Source: Guillardia theta CCMP2712 | Taxonomy: Eukaryota > Cryptophyceae > Pyrenomonadales > Geminigeraceae | Length of the DNA stretch: 56,486 nt | Reading direction: 5' to 3' | Assembly (NCBI RefSeq): GCF_000315625.1 | Contig: NW_005434442.1 | Coordinates: 1-56,486 of the forward strand | Shown here: positions 16,880 to 27,746 of the stretch, piece after piece | Layout of the letters: every line of letters starts with the position of its first letter | Numbering within the stretch: the first letter of the stretch is position 1 | The notes under the pieces: model-generated | The model's database searches: none | What the model was told of the DNA's origin: nothing | Seen by the model: the letters and a program-made list of their open reading frames with translations, nothing else | Program-made: the position numbers and the translations under genes

Positions 16880-17702
16880 GTCACGAATATCCATTGTATA
16901 TATACCTTCAAGGTACCTACTGACTGAGTAGTACAGTGATCAGTTTAGAAGGAAACTTGATTGCTTTCAAGTTTTCTCATCACAACGTCTCAAAATCAGA
17001 CCGTAGTAAGGTTAAACCCGTAACCGCCGTGTACGGTAACGACTAGGACAGCTAATCCGACCAACCCTGCCATCATCCTGCCGATCATCGGATCGGGCTG
17101 CTGTCCGACGGTCCCGACCGTACTGCTGTCCCCCAACTTAAACTTAACTGATGAGGCGCCTCAACTTACTTATAAGTTAGGCACTGAGTAGTGTCAGTAC
17201 TGATTTTTAACTTAACTTTGAGTAAAGCCTGAAGTTTCCCCTCCCCCTCCCTCTCCCCTTTCCCTTCCTCCCTACTTGTGTCCCCACAACCCTCTCGCAA
17301 TCAACCCCTGCCCCATCCTGCCCTCCTGAAATCTCCAGCACTCGCGCTCAATGGTGGACCTTTACGTCCCGCCGATCCTACCGCCTCCTCGCAATCTGTT
17401 TCTCTCTTACTTATCTGAACCTGCTCGCGAGTTGAGAAATGCTCTAAATAGTGATAATGAGATGCCAGGGAGATGGGACGGTGAGAGTAGGGCGTTGAGG
17501 TCAATGGGAAGGAAGTCTCTTGTCTGACGGCGCTTGATCCTGCCATGGCAGGGGTTTCTCTTCAATGCATCGCGTTCTCTCGCATGGCTGATCATATGTA
17601 AATCAACGCGCTCATAAAATGGAGTGGGAGCATGGCTTCAGTCAATGCTCACTGACGCCCATTTCCCCTGGCCATGAAAGGTAACATGTTTTACCTGACT
17701 GC
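16880..17702. other. Boundary region without a gene; dispersed host repeat
   Basis: No gene seen. At about 16960-17220 lies a degenerate repeat rich in short inversions (ACTTATAAGT; CACTGAGTAGTGTCAGT) that ends TGATTTTTAACTTAACTTTGAG. The same 18-mer core GATTTTTAACTTAACTTT recurs at 49579-49600, so this is a dispersed host repeat. A C/T-rich tract follows at 17235-17300. Confidence 0.5.
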
Positions 17703-20700
17703 ATGCTGCAAGGGGTGATGCTTGGCAGATATCCACTCGCTTTTTTTGGCTTCTGCATAGCTGTCGTACTCTTCTACACCTTGGGCATTAGAGCAAGCAT
17801 TGATACCTTCAGATTGCTTGTGGTGAAAGTCTTGAGTTGCTGGAGGAAAGATAGAATCGCTGAGAATGAACAGGCAAGGGCGACACATGAGAAGCAATGG
17901 GAGCAAACCATGCTGGTGGCTAGCGGTCAGATGTTTTGAAATGGGTGCTGTAAGTTGAAATGACGCAACCTGGACAGGACTCACTGCAGCATTTTCCTTC
18001 TTGCTTGCGGGAGCTTCGATACCGAGTAGACCTGTAAAGATGTACCAACTCATTCCTTGTGCGTCTGTCTGTTGGATTGATCGCACTCAGAAGGAGACAT
18101 GTCGCTTCGACCCTCCCGCGAGTCATCGTGATGTTTCCCAAACGCAAGGTTGAATTGTGACATGACACATCCTGATGACTGACTGTAAATGATGATGTGT
18201 ATGTAGGAAATACATCCTCAAATAGAAAAATTGGCCGAGAGTGATGCCGAAACAAGTTGAACAATATACTTGCATTGATCGATGTTGTCAGCTGCTTTGA
18301 TTGCACTACGCGACGGGAATCCGGATCTCAACATCTCTCTGTTTGTATTTGATGAGTGAGAAAAACTATTATTATCTCACATTTCCTCTCTTGATCGAAT
18401 TTTTAAGGCACGTTCCAAAACAAAGTTCAGATAGACGGCCTCTCTCCAAGGTGTGCTTCCCTAGATTGAATCTGTAGAAAGTTCTAATCGCGTGTGGCAA
18501 GACTGTGCGAATACGAAACATTATGATGTCACGAATTCGAATGGCAGAAGATTTTGACTACGTCATGTGGTAGAGATAGATATCACTTCGAGGAAGACCC
18601 TAAAGCTTTGCTGCAGGATCGACTCTGATCTCGTTTCTTATCCTCCAGATTTGCCCAGCAAGGTGCGTCGATTCGTTGATGCTATTTACTAATCTCAAGT
18701 CGGTGCAGTTGATACGATCGAACCCGCATGGAATGACTGCTCCTCTTGTGCTTCTGGGTCGCTTGAAAGTTTAGGAGAAACATACATCTTACCTGTGGCA
18801 GAGGAGCCGGGACCGTTGGGGACAGACCAGTTCTATGACACAACTGCCTTCGTGCTAGAGGTTGGTAGCTCCACGTTCTCCATCCAGTTGATTCTTCTAT
18901 CCAGAGCACCCTGCATCCTTCGAACCCCACACCCTATCTTGAGGGAAGAAATGTTGACAGGTAGCCATGAATTGCTGTTGATGTTTTATGAGCATACCTT
19001 GTGAATTCAGGTTGTATCCGTATGTTTTGAAAGGCAATGCTCCTTGTTCTAGACAGCTTTCTAATCTCTCAATAGTAGAGGTTTGTTGAATTGTGGAATG
19101 ATCATTCTAATGCTATGTCGTGTAGCGCTGCTCAAGCTATATCCCTTCTGACGTGGAATCGTTAGACGGGTGTTCCAATCTTTGTTAGTCTCGAGCATGG
19201 AATGAACAATGCGCTGTTGCCCGAACCGCAGGGTTGGAACGATCTACATAGTTGCTGCCGACATCTATTCTGAAGGAATGGTATTGTATGAAGATCACCC
19301 AGCTTTTACCGAGGTATTGTAAATTTTGCTTTGTGGTTTCTGTATCAATTTGCGCTCGAAGCATTTCTCAATTGCTGCACATGCTCGGAGGATGGGACGG
19401 CCAGTGCTCATGTACAATGGAGGTAAGACTCCCCGGCGCTGTCAGACTGCAGCTTATGATATGCAGCGGTTGCAAGACATGCGAATCTCCTTCTCTACGG
19501 AGAAACTTTCCATGACAACTCCAACGCGAAAACGCAATTTCGAAGCTTCAAACATGACGTGGTGATTGGTTTTGAACTGGAATGAAGAAGATAATGAATC
19601 AAAACAGCCCTCTGACCTGTCGGATCGATGGAAGAACAAAGTCACCTTAGCATACTGTGACAAAGTATGGATACACGTGTGGCTTTTGGTCTGTTTGCTG
19701 AACATTTACAGCTTGGACGCCTTCCAGATGAAGATGGATTGACGCACAACGTCGAGGTAGCTTGCTATGTTTGATTGTTGGGATCTAAAGCCTACTTTGC
19801 AGCTGTTCTATACAGGATGGACATCCAGAACCTCTGATTACGAAACTAAAGTGGAGGTTGTTTCTCCCTAGAGTTCCTTGTCTTCACTCACGCAGCATTT
19901 CCGTGCAGAATCAGATTCGACAGGTTTTAGAAACCAGTACAGAGGGAATATTGAAAAACCAGAAATGGAAAATGGAGCAAGGAATTCTTCTGCATTGAAC
20001 TGAAACTTATTTCCTCATATGATACTGAACTCAGGTGAGATCTCCGTAGCATTACTTGGAGAACCTTTCATGCATCGTTTGTTTTCTGTCGAAGTCAACT
20101 GCCTTTCTTCGTTGTGCCTGGTAATCTTCTTCCTGGTTTCTCCATGGTGCCAACACTTGTTCGAGGCTTTTCAAGAAAATTGGTGGGAGCGCCCGTGTAT
20201 TGTCATCCCATCGTCAAAGGTGATTATTTGGTTTCCTCATTGGACTTTCTCACAGATTCTCGCCTAATTCTCTTTGTTTCACTTGTGTAGGAGTGTTCAA
20301 CGAAGGACAGAGGGAAACGAACTGGACTCATTCATCCTTTGCTTGAGTTGGAGTTACAATCATCGGCCCCAAATGTCTCCGGGGAACAGAAGGAGATTGC
20401 TTGGGTAGCAGCCGGCACACACTTGCTAGGTTACTTCACGTGCGTTTTCCAGGTTTGTCTTACCAGGTTTGTCAAGGTACCACACAAGCCGTTATTGACA
20501 AGTCAAACCGAGGTACTCCTTTTTTCCTATGCAGCCTTTTATGATAGCTTGTTGGCAGAATCTGTCGCATCCTTTGGGGCAAACTTGACTGATTTAGCTA
20601 TAGATAAGCCAGGTGATTCATATTTGGCAATCACCGTCACTGAACAGTGTTGGTTCATTGTACGGAAAAAGGAATTTACCGATTTAGAGCATGGTTTCAA

Positions 20701-21720
20701 TACGATCATCAGTTGGTGGAGGGGTACTCTCATACGTTCTTAGTCGCAAACAGAATGCAGCATTTCATCGGCAAGCAACTATGGAAGAAAGAACAGTGCC
20801 CGTGCATTCACGAGGAATGTGTGGTCGTCTTCTCTCATAGTCGACGTCATTCTCCAGCCAGCGAAGAGCAGGCATGCTGTCGCAAAGCCACGTTGAGACT
20901 GAAACATGTCTTCAGCTGTTGGACTCCGTCCGTCAGGCGAAGAAGTTATACGGTCCAACCTGGCGCATCCACGTGTATCTTGATGAAAGTTCGTCGACGA
21001 CTACGAAGGATGAGGTGATGGAATGTTCAACCCTCATGGAATAAAGGAAGTTGAGCACAGATTTACTCTCTTGGAGGCGAAATATTGTCAGCAGGACATC
21101 TTCAAGACTACGGAGAGATGACTTGGGCTTTCTGGCCCTTCCTAGAATTCGGTCGTTTTTGAAGATGTAAAGCTCCAGTTGAACTGAATGTTCACAGGCA
21201 CGAAGGGAGACAGCAAGAGGAGGAGAATCATTGTTCGTGAGGCCGGGTATATTGTGGTTCTTCCGCTCATAGTGCTAATCTGCTTCTGCAGACATGATGT
21301 GATTCAGCGAGAGGTCGATGCGGTATGATATAACTGGAGCATGTGGACACGACATTGACGACCCGAGGCTCTAGGTGAAGCATTGGATCATGTCCGGCAA
21401 ACAACTTCACTCCATGCGCGACTCGGTTCTTCATTCTCGACCCTTCAACTCTAGGCTGTGGGGCTGCATAGCGCCATGTGAGATTCAAGGAAGTCCTATA
21501 GTGGAGGTGCGCATGATGTCTATAGATTGAAATGGTCTGAATGGATCGAAACGGGCGAGCAGGTGGTCAAAGACTTCTTGGAAAAGCATCAGGCCCATGT
21601 TCGGACGGACGAGTGGTTCGGGAGCACAGTGATGCTGCCTTATTTCACTTGGAACAATGACAAGGTGAAGAATGTCGTCAAGTCACAATGCGCTCACCAG
21701 CCCCGCAGCTGACCCATGAT
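17703..21720 (+). CDS. Candidate multi-exon gene(s), glycosyltransferase-like segments, model unresolved
   Basis: Coding-like segments on the plus strand are separated by short intron-like gaps, but I cannot join them all. The first candidate exon (ATG 17703) has one membrane helix (LAFFGFCIAVVLFYTLGI), as in type II membrane enzymes. Other good segments are TIYIVAADIYSEGMVLYED (19240-19310), SIAAHARRMGRPVLMYNGG (19365-19420), LLDSVRQAKKLYGPTWRIHV (20910-20970), HLQDYGEMTWAFWPFLEF (21096-21150) and SMRDSVLHSRPFNSRLWGC (21415-21472). The last three recall a glycosyltransferase pattern (W..YRF, then HxMRD followed by a GxWG stretch). This may be one gene or two. The frame between 17.95 and 18.6 kb shows nothing clear. 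Confidence 0.3.
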
Positions 21721-22056
21721 TCGCTTTTCTGCATGGACTGGCAAGATTCACTTCCCTTCCCTACGGAGAGAAATGGGATTGAATTCGCCGGACAGGTCGG
21801 GTAGTTGATACTCTTTCCAAGCTTACGTGCTCTCAGCCTTCCCTGTCCTGGTATGGCGGCAACGAGGAGCTTGCGATGAAGATGCATCGGGGCGAATGGT
21901 TGTGCAGTAGCAGCCCCTACCGATGCCGAGGAAGCAGCTCTTGGCGACGAGGGTAGAAGGGCGGAGGACTGTGACAGAAGGAACAAGGGCGGCGGTGGAG
22001 GGAGGCGTAGGTGTACATAGTTGAGTTCATCTTGTCTGTTTATTGCTAGTGAAGTG

Positions 22057-22851
22057 TCAATGCAGCAGCTGATTTGCCTCTCCTTGCACGTTCTTGATGC
22101 TCTCTAGGTTGCGTGAAATGGGGTCGACCCCCTCCACGCCAAGCAGCTTCTTCTCTCGCAGCTGCGATCTTGCCAGCTCTCGGATGTCGTCCTCCATCTC
22201 TCGCTCAGCGATCACTTGATGCTTCTTTAGTCGCTTCAGCAGCGGCTCCTGGGCTGCCGCTGCTGGTTCCCCAGAAGCTTTCTCCTCCATTCTTCGCTTC
22301 TTGATCGTATCATCTAAGAGGCTGTGAGCCGTCATAACCATCGCGTCAGCCTCCTCGCCCTCCTTCCTAGCCTTGACACCGAGCTCTTGGATCTTGTGAC
22401 GCAGCGCGTCTGCCTGCTTCACTTCATTCTCTGCATCTACAATCGCGTTGACAGCCATGATCTTGTCCTGCTGCGCTCTTGCTCCCATCAGAGAGGCAAG
22501 CTCATGGTCAAGGTCCACTTGTTGCTGGATGCTGTCCTCCTTCCCCTTGGCAATACGGTAGCTCGTGTATTTCTCGAGCTCCTTATTAGACAAATCTGTC
22601 GCTGACGCCTTGAGTTGACGGGCAAGCTCCTGCTGATAGCGCAACCGCCGACTGATCTTATGATGCAAACGCATGAGCTTAGCTCGCTTTGCTTTCTCCC
22701 TGTCCAAGTTCAAAGCGATCATCTTGATCGCCCTGTCCACCTGCACGCGCTCTGCTGCATCGAGAAATTCCTGAGGAAACAACTTGTTCTTGTTGGCTTG
22801 TGCTTGCAAACTTGTCTGCACGAGCATAGCCCGATGAGAGCCTGTCAGCAT
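22057..22851 (-). CDS. Unknown coiled-coil protein, 264 residues
   Basis: One open frame, ATG at 22851, no intron needed. The product is almost entirely helical and charged, with heptad-like spacing from about residue 25 to 250, rich in K/E/A/R/Q, ending NVQGEANQLLH. No signal peptide, membrane helix or catalytic motif is seen. Coiled-coil proteins of this size are often structural or cytoskeletal, but the sequence does not say which. The gene stands alone; the flanking 200-600 bases on each side show no other gene. Confidence 0.65.
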   Translation of the reverse strand: MLTGSHRAMLVQTSLQAQANKNKLFPQEFLDAAERVQVDRAIKMIALNLDREKAKRAKLMRLHHKISRRLRYQQELARQLKASATDLSNKELEKYTSYRIAKGKEDSIQQQVDLDHELASLMGARAQQDKIMAVNAIVDAENEVKQADALRHKIQELGVKARKEGEEADAMVMTAHSLLDDTIKKRRMEEKASGEPAAAAQEPLLKRLKKHQVIAEREMEDDIRELARSQLREKKLLGVEGVDPISRNLESIKNVQGEANQLLH

Positions 22852-23632
22852 CCGTCAGGCATAACGGGCAACAGCGCGATCATCTTGTCAGCCCATGCGT
22901 TACCAGAGACCGAAGTTCGAGCGACGAGGACACACAAGACGATGGCGAGCACCTGTCGCACCAGTCATTCCCTCTCACCATCACACTCACACGAGCCTTA
23001 CCGAAGCCCCAGCAGCCTTGACGGTCGATAATTCTGACCGTCTCCAACGGCTGAGCAGGGAGTCCATTCCTTAAAGAATTCCAGCAGTCAGAAGCACTCG
23101 GTTACCATCATTTTTCAGCGGCCTCGTTCACAAGCCCCCAAGTTCTTCTAAAGTCTCTCTCATGTCTTCAGGACAATCATTTCAATGAGAGCCTGTAAGA
23201 CCCTCTGCTAAAATGTTGCTGAGACAAAATCTTTCCTTATTCCCCTTGGCCACTTTCGCGCCTTTCCTTTTGTTCCCCCCACTCTCTCGCTCCCTCGCCC
23301 TCTTCCTCTGCCTTCCCACCCTTCTCTCTTCTCTGTGCCCTATCTCTGTATCCTCTGACCCTCATCCTGCTGGCCACACCATCTCCCGCCTCCCTCTCCC
23401 CATGTGTTGTGCTGCCATTTTGGCGTCCCTTCGCACCAGTACTGCAATTGCGGTATGTAACGAAAATTAACGTGCGATACAGGGGAGCAGTCGCAATGGA
23501 GGAATCGCGGCAGGTTGATGCACGCAGAATCGAGATGGAAGCGGAGAGGAAGGGCGAGGAAAAAGACGAAGAGAAGCAGCAAAATGTTACGACGAGGACA
23601 AGCGTATCTTTTTAGGTGAATCATGGCTGCAG
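22852..23632. other. Intergenic region, no firm gene
   Basis: C/T-rich from 23215 to 23410. A short open stretch from an ATG at 23497 (starting MEESRQVDARR, strongly charged) could be a leading exon of the oxidoreductase gene that follows, but I cannot place a convincing splice, so it is left unassigned. Confidence 0.4.
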
Positions 23633-25639
23633 ATGCTTGCGGGCGATGCTGGTTCCATCCAGCAGCTCAAGGAGCTTCGAGTTGCTATGGTCGGATGTGG
23701 ATGGTTTGCGAGGAAAGCTCACATACCAGCGCTCCTGCGAGCAGAAGAATCGTCCATGAACGTGAGCATATCACGAGCTAGACTCGTTGTATCTCAACAT
23801 CTGCAGGTTCTCGGAGTCAAAATTCGCCTAGTAGCGTTATGTAGCAGGACAAATGCCTCGATTGAGCAGGCCAAGCGGCGACTGGGTCGAGGAAGAGCAA
23901 GGTAAGCCCGCGGCTCGCAGACAATGACAATGACGAGAGTTTGCAGCAGCATCGCCAGCTTTACGAGCATCGACGATCTTCTCGGCGGGTGCGAGTTCGA
24001 CGTATAAGCAAGATTTGTGGGAGACTGTGACTGAGGGGGCGGCAGATTGCTGACCTTGCGCTTCCAATCCCGGACATGGCGAATGCTGTGAGTGAATACC
24101 GGCATCGATGTGTTCTCTTCACAATCTACATTCTTAGGTTTCAAAATGTTTGAACGCCGGGAAAATTGTGATTTCGGAGAAACCTGCAGCTGGGTCGTTA
24201 CAGCAGGTAGAAAATACTTGCGTATAGACGGTCAGTGAACTATGCTCAGCTATCGAGGGTCTGGAAAAGCTTCCTTCAAAAGGTAGGGGATGAAACCTGT
24301 CACAGCATGTCGCCATGGGAATGAAGTACGCGTTAGAGCACAGGATGCACGTGGAACGTCCTTGAGAACTGGAGTTGCAAACCGGTCGTGATGAAAATTA
24401 AGGATCTCTTGAATGTCTGCGTGCCTGGTAGCCTAGAAGCCGGAACTGATACAAGTACAGAGTTGCTGTCTTGGCAGGGTGACAAGCTACAAGCTGATAT
24501 TCCATCAGATTCTCGCTCCACCGAGGTGTTTCAAGTCCACGGTCTTGTTTGTGAAGATCATTCTGTTGTCAAGCTTGACAGGGTGGAGGGGCGAGTATCT
24601 GCACAACAACGAGAAAGAGGAGGATGAAGATGGAGGATGGGTCCTTGATGTTGGAGTGCATTTCGTATATATTTTGCATCGACAGGCCTGTGCACTGATG
24701 ATTGTTCAGGTAAGGTCTCTCCGAGTGTTGTTTGGCCACATTTCCTCCGTGACCTCCTCGCATGAACGTTGTCTTTGCAATTGCGCAACTATCGTTTTGT
24801 CTTATGAGATTGATCATGCAGATGAAGCTCTACGGTCTGAACGAGATCTTGAGGAGTCTCAAGCTAAACTTCATCATGAAAATGGGTTAACTGGTCTCAT
24901 CAGCATCAAATTTCTTGCATCACATGATAGAGAAGGAGTTCCTTTCAAAGATGACCAGGAGTATTCCAGCACAGATAATACCTGCTCTAATGGATTATCA
25001 ATTGAAACAGAGAAGGGCTCTTTGATATGGGAATTCGAAAGCAATCGCCTGCAATTCGATTTGCTATCCAGTGACCTAAACCGAGAGCCTTTGGAATCAA
25101 CAACATTCAAACTGAATGCAAAGGACTCATGGATCAGTGGAGGAGTACAAGAGGCCATGTGGTCAGCGTTGAGAGATTGTGCCAAGGTAGCCATGGTGAC
25201 GACCAGTCGATTGTGAGGGGATGACGAGATTGTGAAGGCGAAGGAGCGAGGTGTAAAGATTGAAACGTCAGCAACAACCTCACCAGACGAGGCCCTCTAT
25301 GATGCTGCAGTCGTATGGAGCATCAAGCGACTCCAGCGTAACTCAGGGAAACAGACGCGGGAAAGTGAAAACATGATGCGTCAAAAGCTTGTTGAAGACG
25401 TGTGCGATGTTGTCGCTGATATCCTCAGCAGAGAAGATCATCCAGCACGATTAAATCTGCCAAACTGCTGCCCGCTGCTGCCAAGAACAACTTTGACAAG
25501 CGCTAGCGGGACAAGACAGTGTTCTCCCTTGTTTGTTTATCGGTTTACAAATGTTGAAGACATGCAAAAGTTGTTTCAGTGTTCAAAGCTCCATAGCTTT
25601 CTGATCTATTTGCAGAATTATGAGGACAACACATGGTAA
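23633..25639 (+). CDS. Gfo/Idh/MocA-family NAD(P)-dependent oxidoreductase
   Basis: A split gene of at least seven exons. The N-terminal Rossmann strand is LRVAMVGCGWFARKAHIPAL, with the G-x-G-x-x-(x) NAD(P) loop, followed after an intron by VKIRLVALCSRT and then by SIASFTSIDDLLGG. Next come IADLALPIPDMANAV, NAGKIVISEKPAAGSL (the conserved EKP) and WNVLENWSCKPVVMKIKDLL, then GGWVLDVGVHF joined to VRSLRVLFGHISSVTS, as in the substrate-binding half of this family. Later exons include DSWISGGVQEAMWSALRDC and SPDEALYDAAVVWSI. Family members oxidise sugars or cyclitols, or reduce related ketones; the substrate cannot be read from sequence. The start at 23633 and the end are uncertain: the last open frame stops at 25639, overlapping the likely start of the next gene. 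Confidence 0.72.
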
Positions 25640-27609
25640 GAAACATGAACAGAGCGTCTCATGCCCTATGGTGGATTTTAATGTAAGGAAGTCTGTGAAA
25701 TCATAAATCGTAGATCTTGACATACTTGCTGTTCAGGTGAATTTGAATACTTCTGGAGTGGTACCTGTAGGTGCTGATCACAGCTGGAGTAGGTAACTGT
25801 GCCATGCTCCCATTTCCTAGTATGCTGTCACTTCTCTCGTTGTTCTGCCACATCTCTTCGCTCTGATTCTCATTCTCTTCTTGCATCAGGTGGGCTGAGA
25901 CATCTTTTCTGCGAGTGGACATGAAGTCTTATAACCGCATCCTCGGAATTTCAACTCTCCCGGTGGAATCGATGGTTCTCTGACTGAAGGTCTGACTTCT
26001 CCTTCAAGGATGGCAGTCAAGCTGTGCATGTCCAGGCCGGCTGCCTCCTGCGGTCCCTCATCTCTGCGCTTTCCTACCATGACCTCTGCATCCCCTCTGT
26101 ACCTGTAAGAGAACCTGTGTCTTCGTCTCGTCTAGATGCTCCTAGCTGTGTCTTCGTCTCGTCTAGATGCTCCTAGCTGTGTCTTCGTCTGCATTGGATG
26201 CTCCATGTTTACTGCATTCAGTGGCTGCTGTTTTCCTTTCCCTTGTTTCTGTCATTGAGAATGTGCATGCGATGATCTGTTGCTGCCATTCGAGATCCTG
26301 TTGGACCAAACGATTGGCGGGATGATCTCGACAGGGTCGCATGGAAGTAGCTTACGATATGGCACAACCTCAGAGCTTGTCAAGGTAATTGAACAAGCGA
26401 ATCAGTCGAGGAGTTGGGGGATAGTGTTCGAAGGACATGAGAGGCTTGGACGTGAGACATGATACCAGGGTCTCAAGATGATTCTGCCAAACGGTGAACT
26501 GAAGACCTTGGGATGTTGTCAGCCCCAGCAGCAGTCAAGCTCTGAAGCGCTCAGGGACCAGGAGGTGGATGACGAGAGTCTTTTCAGAGCTGCTAGGATG
26601 AGTCTGGGCCAGCTGGGAATAATAACAGAGGTAAACTTTCTCAAATTCTTAAGTAAGTTCGTGAGGTTGTTGATGTTACAGGTGGTCTTGCGTGTTGAAC
26701 GTGTCTATCATGTGGAGCAGGAAGTGATTTCTCTCTCCATAGGTGAGCCTACGTCTCAGTTGTGAAAATCCGTGAAAGAGTTGTTCATTCGATGATGGGC
26801 AGAAAACTTCTGCGAGTTAGCTTGCGAGGAAGGGAGAGGGCTACATGCCAGCTACGAGCACGTTTGGGGGCACATGCGGTTAGGAGGAGGAGAAGTCACT
26901 GTGGTCGGATTGAGGAGGAAGGAGGGAGAAGACGCAAGTCAGCAAGTAGCCAAGGAACCGTGTCAGCCTCAACCTGATGCGAGAGGAGATCACCCTGCTG
27001 ACTCACAAGACTACCCCCTCCCCGACCAAGTTCTCCTCCACCGTCTCGAGTCAGACCATCTCCCTCGATTCTGGAAGAGCGACCGGTACCACGGCAAGAA
27101 TTGGTTTCCATTCCCCCCGCCGCAGAAAGTCGCTGGCCAAGAGCAAGAGGATGACTTCGGGTCGGGGAAGCACCTCTCCTTGCAGTACAACTTTCCGTTG
27201 AATAGGTTGCGAGAGATCGTGACGACTCTCCTGGAGGCCTCCATGTTCCGCCATGACATGCCAACAAGGGATTACCTCGGTAGGATCGTGGAGATAAAAT
27301 TTATCGGAAAAGAGAAAAACCCTGCGATGTTGGGAGCGAGCGAAGCGTTATGCTGCTTCAACATCTATTGGAAGAGGTAAGTACCGTCTGTCCTCTTCTT
27401 CTATTGACGACAACAAAGCGAAGATGCTAGCCAGGCGGCTGACAGACTGGAGGAGTTTTTCCGGGACCAAGGTGATGGATACAAGTCAGAAGCAATTGAA
27501 TGATTGTGATGCGCCAACAGGCGGTCTTCCACACTTGGGAAAGTTTTTCAAGGAGGAAACGTTCGATCGGACAAGGATGCAACACGCAGTAAGAATCATG
27601 TTCGTATGA
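25620..27609 (+). CDS. FAD-linked sugar-1,4-lactone oxidase (ALO/GULO type)
   Basis: A split gene on the plus strand. Segments in order: DLDILAVQVNLNTSG then VVPVGADHSWS, the flavin-binding (G)HS motif; AVHVQAGCLLRSLISALSYH; LLDQTIGGMISTGSHGSSLR, highly typical of the FAD PP-loop domain; LFRAARMSLGQLGIITEV; and VVLRVERVYHVEQEV. The C-terminal ALO domain has HLSLQYNFPLNRLREIV, YLGRIVEIKFIGKEKNPAM, FNIYWK and finally ADRLEEFFRDQ joined to GGLPHLGKFFKEETF, matching the family's terminal HxGK motif. These enzymes make ascorbate or analogues from aldonolactones. The ATG at 25620 (MRTTHGKKHEQSV) is my best start. The stop is at 27607-27609. The upstream redox gene may feed the same sugar pathway, which is inference. 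Confidence 0.75.
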
Positions 27610-27746
27610 TGCTATGCAGCTTAGCCTCTTGTCAGGATCAATTTCTATTCATCGCAAACTTGTTGCATCAAAGTGACTCAAAATAATGAAATCAAAGCTC
27701 TCCGAAGCGTTTTGAGCCGTCGAAAATCCACCTTCTGCTTTCTCCT

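Larger units (their letters stand above)
3666..16880. mobile_element. Virus/transposon-like island (TV-Pol/S3H and Mre11-Rad50 module)
   Basis: The island is AT-richer than both flanks, has no introns, and its genes are of mobile-element or large-DNA-virus type: a TV-Pol/superfamily 3 helicase fusion, an Mre11-Rad50 fusion, two MSV199/T5orf172 proteins and several small orphans. Intergenic repeats shared among its genes are absent from the rest of the window. The left edge is set by the telomere tract at 3665, the right edge by a 45-bp tandem array. I saw no long terminal inverted repeats, and no capsid, packaging ATPase, protease or integrase. It could be a decayed polinton-like virus, a capsidless replicon, or a fragment of a larger element. 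Confidence 0.75.

Noticed and set aside
3666-16880. Major capsid protein or packaging ATPase in the island
   Set aside because: All long frames are accounted for; none shows a double-jelly-roll-like length and composition or an FtsK/HerA Walker pattern.
3666-16880. Bacterial contamination
   Set aside because: Flanked by algal telomere repeats on one side and host introns on the other; no ribosome binding sites or operons, and gene types are viral/eukaryotic mobile.
17301-18306. Minus-strand open frames of 80-130 residues
   Set aside because: Short, without family motifs or consistent splice partners; composition matches non-coding DNA.
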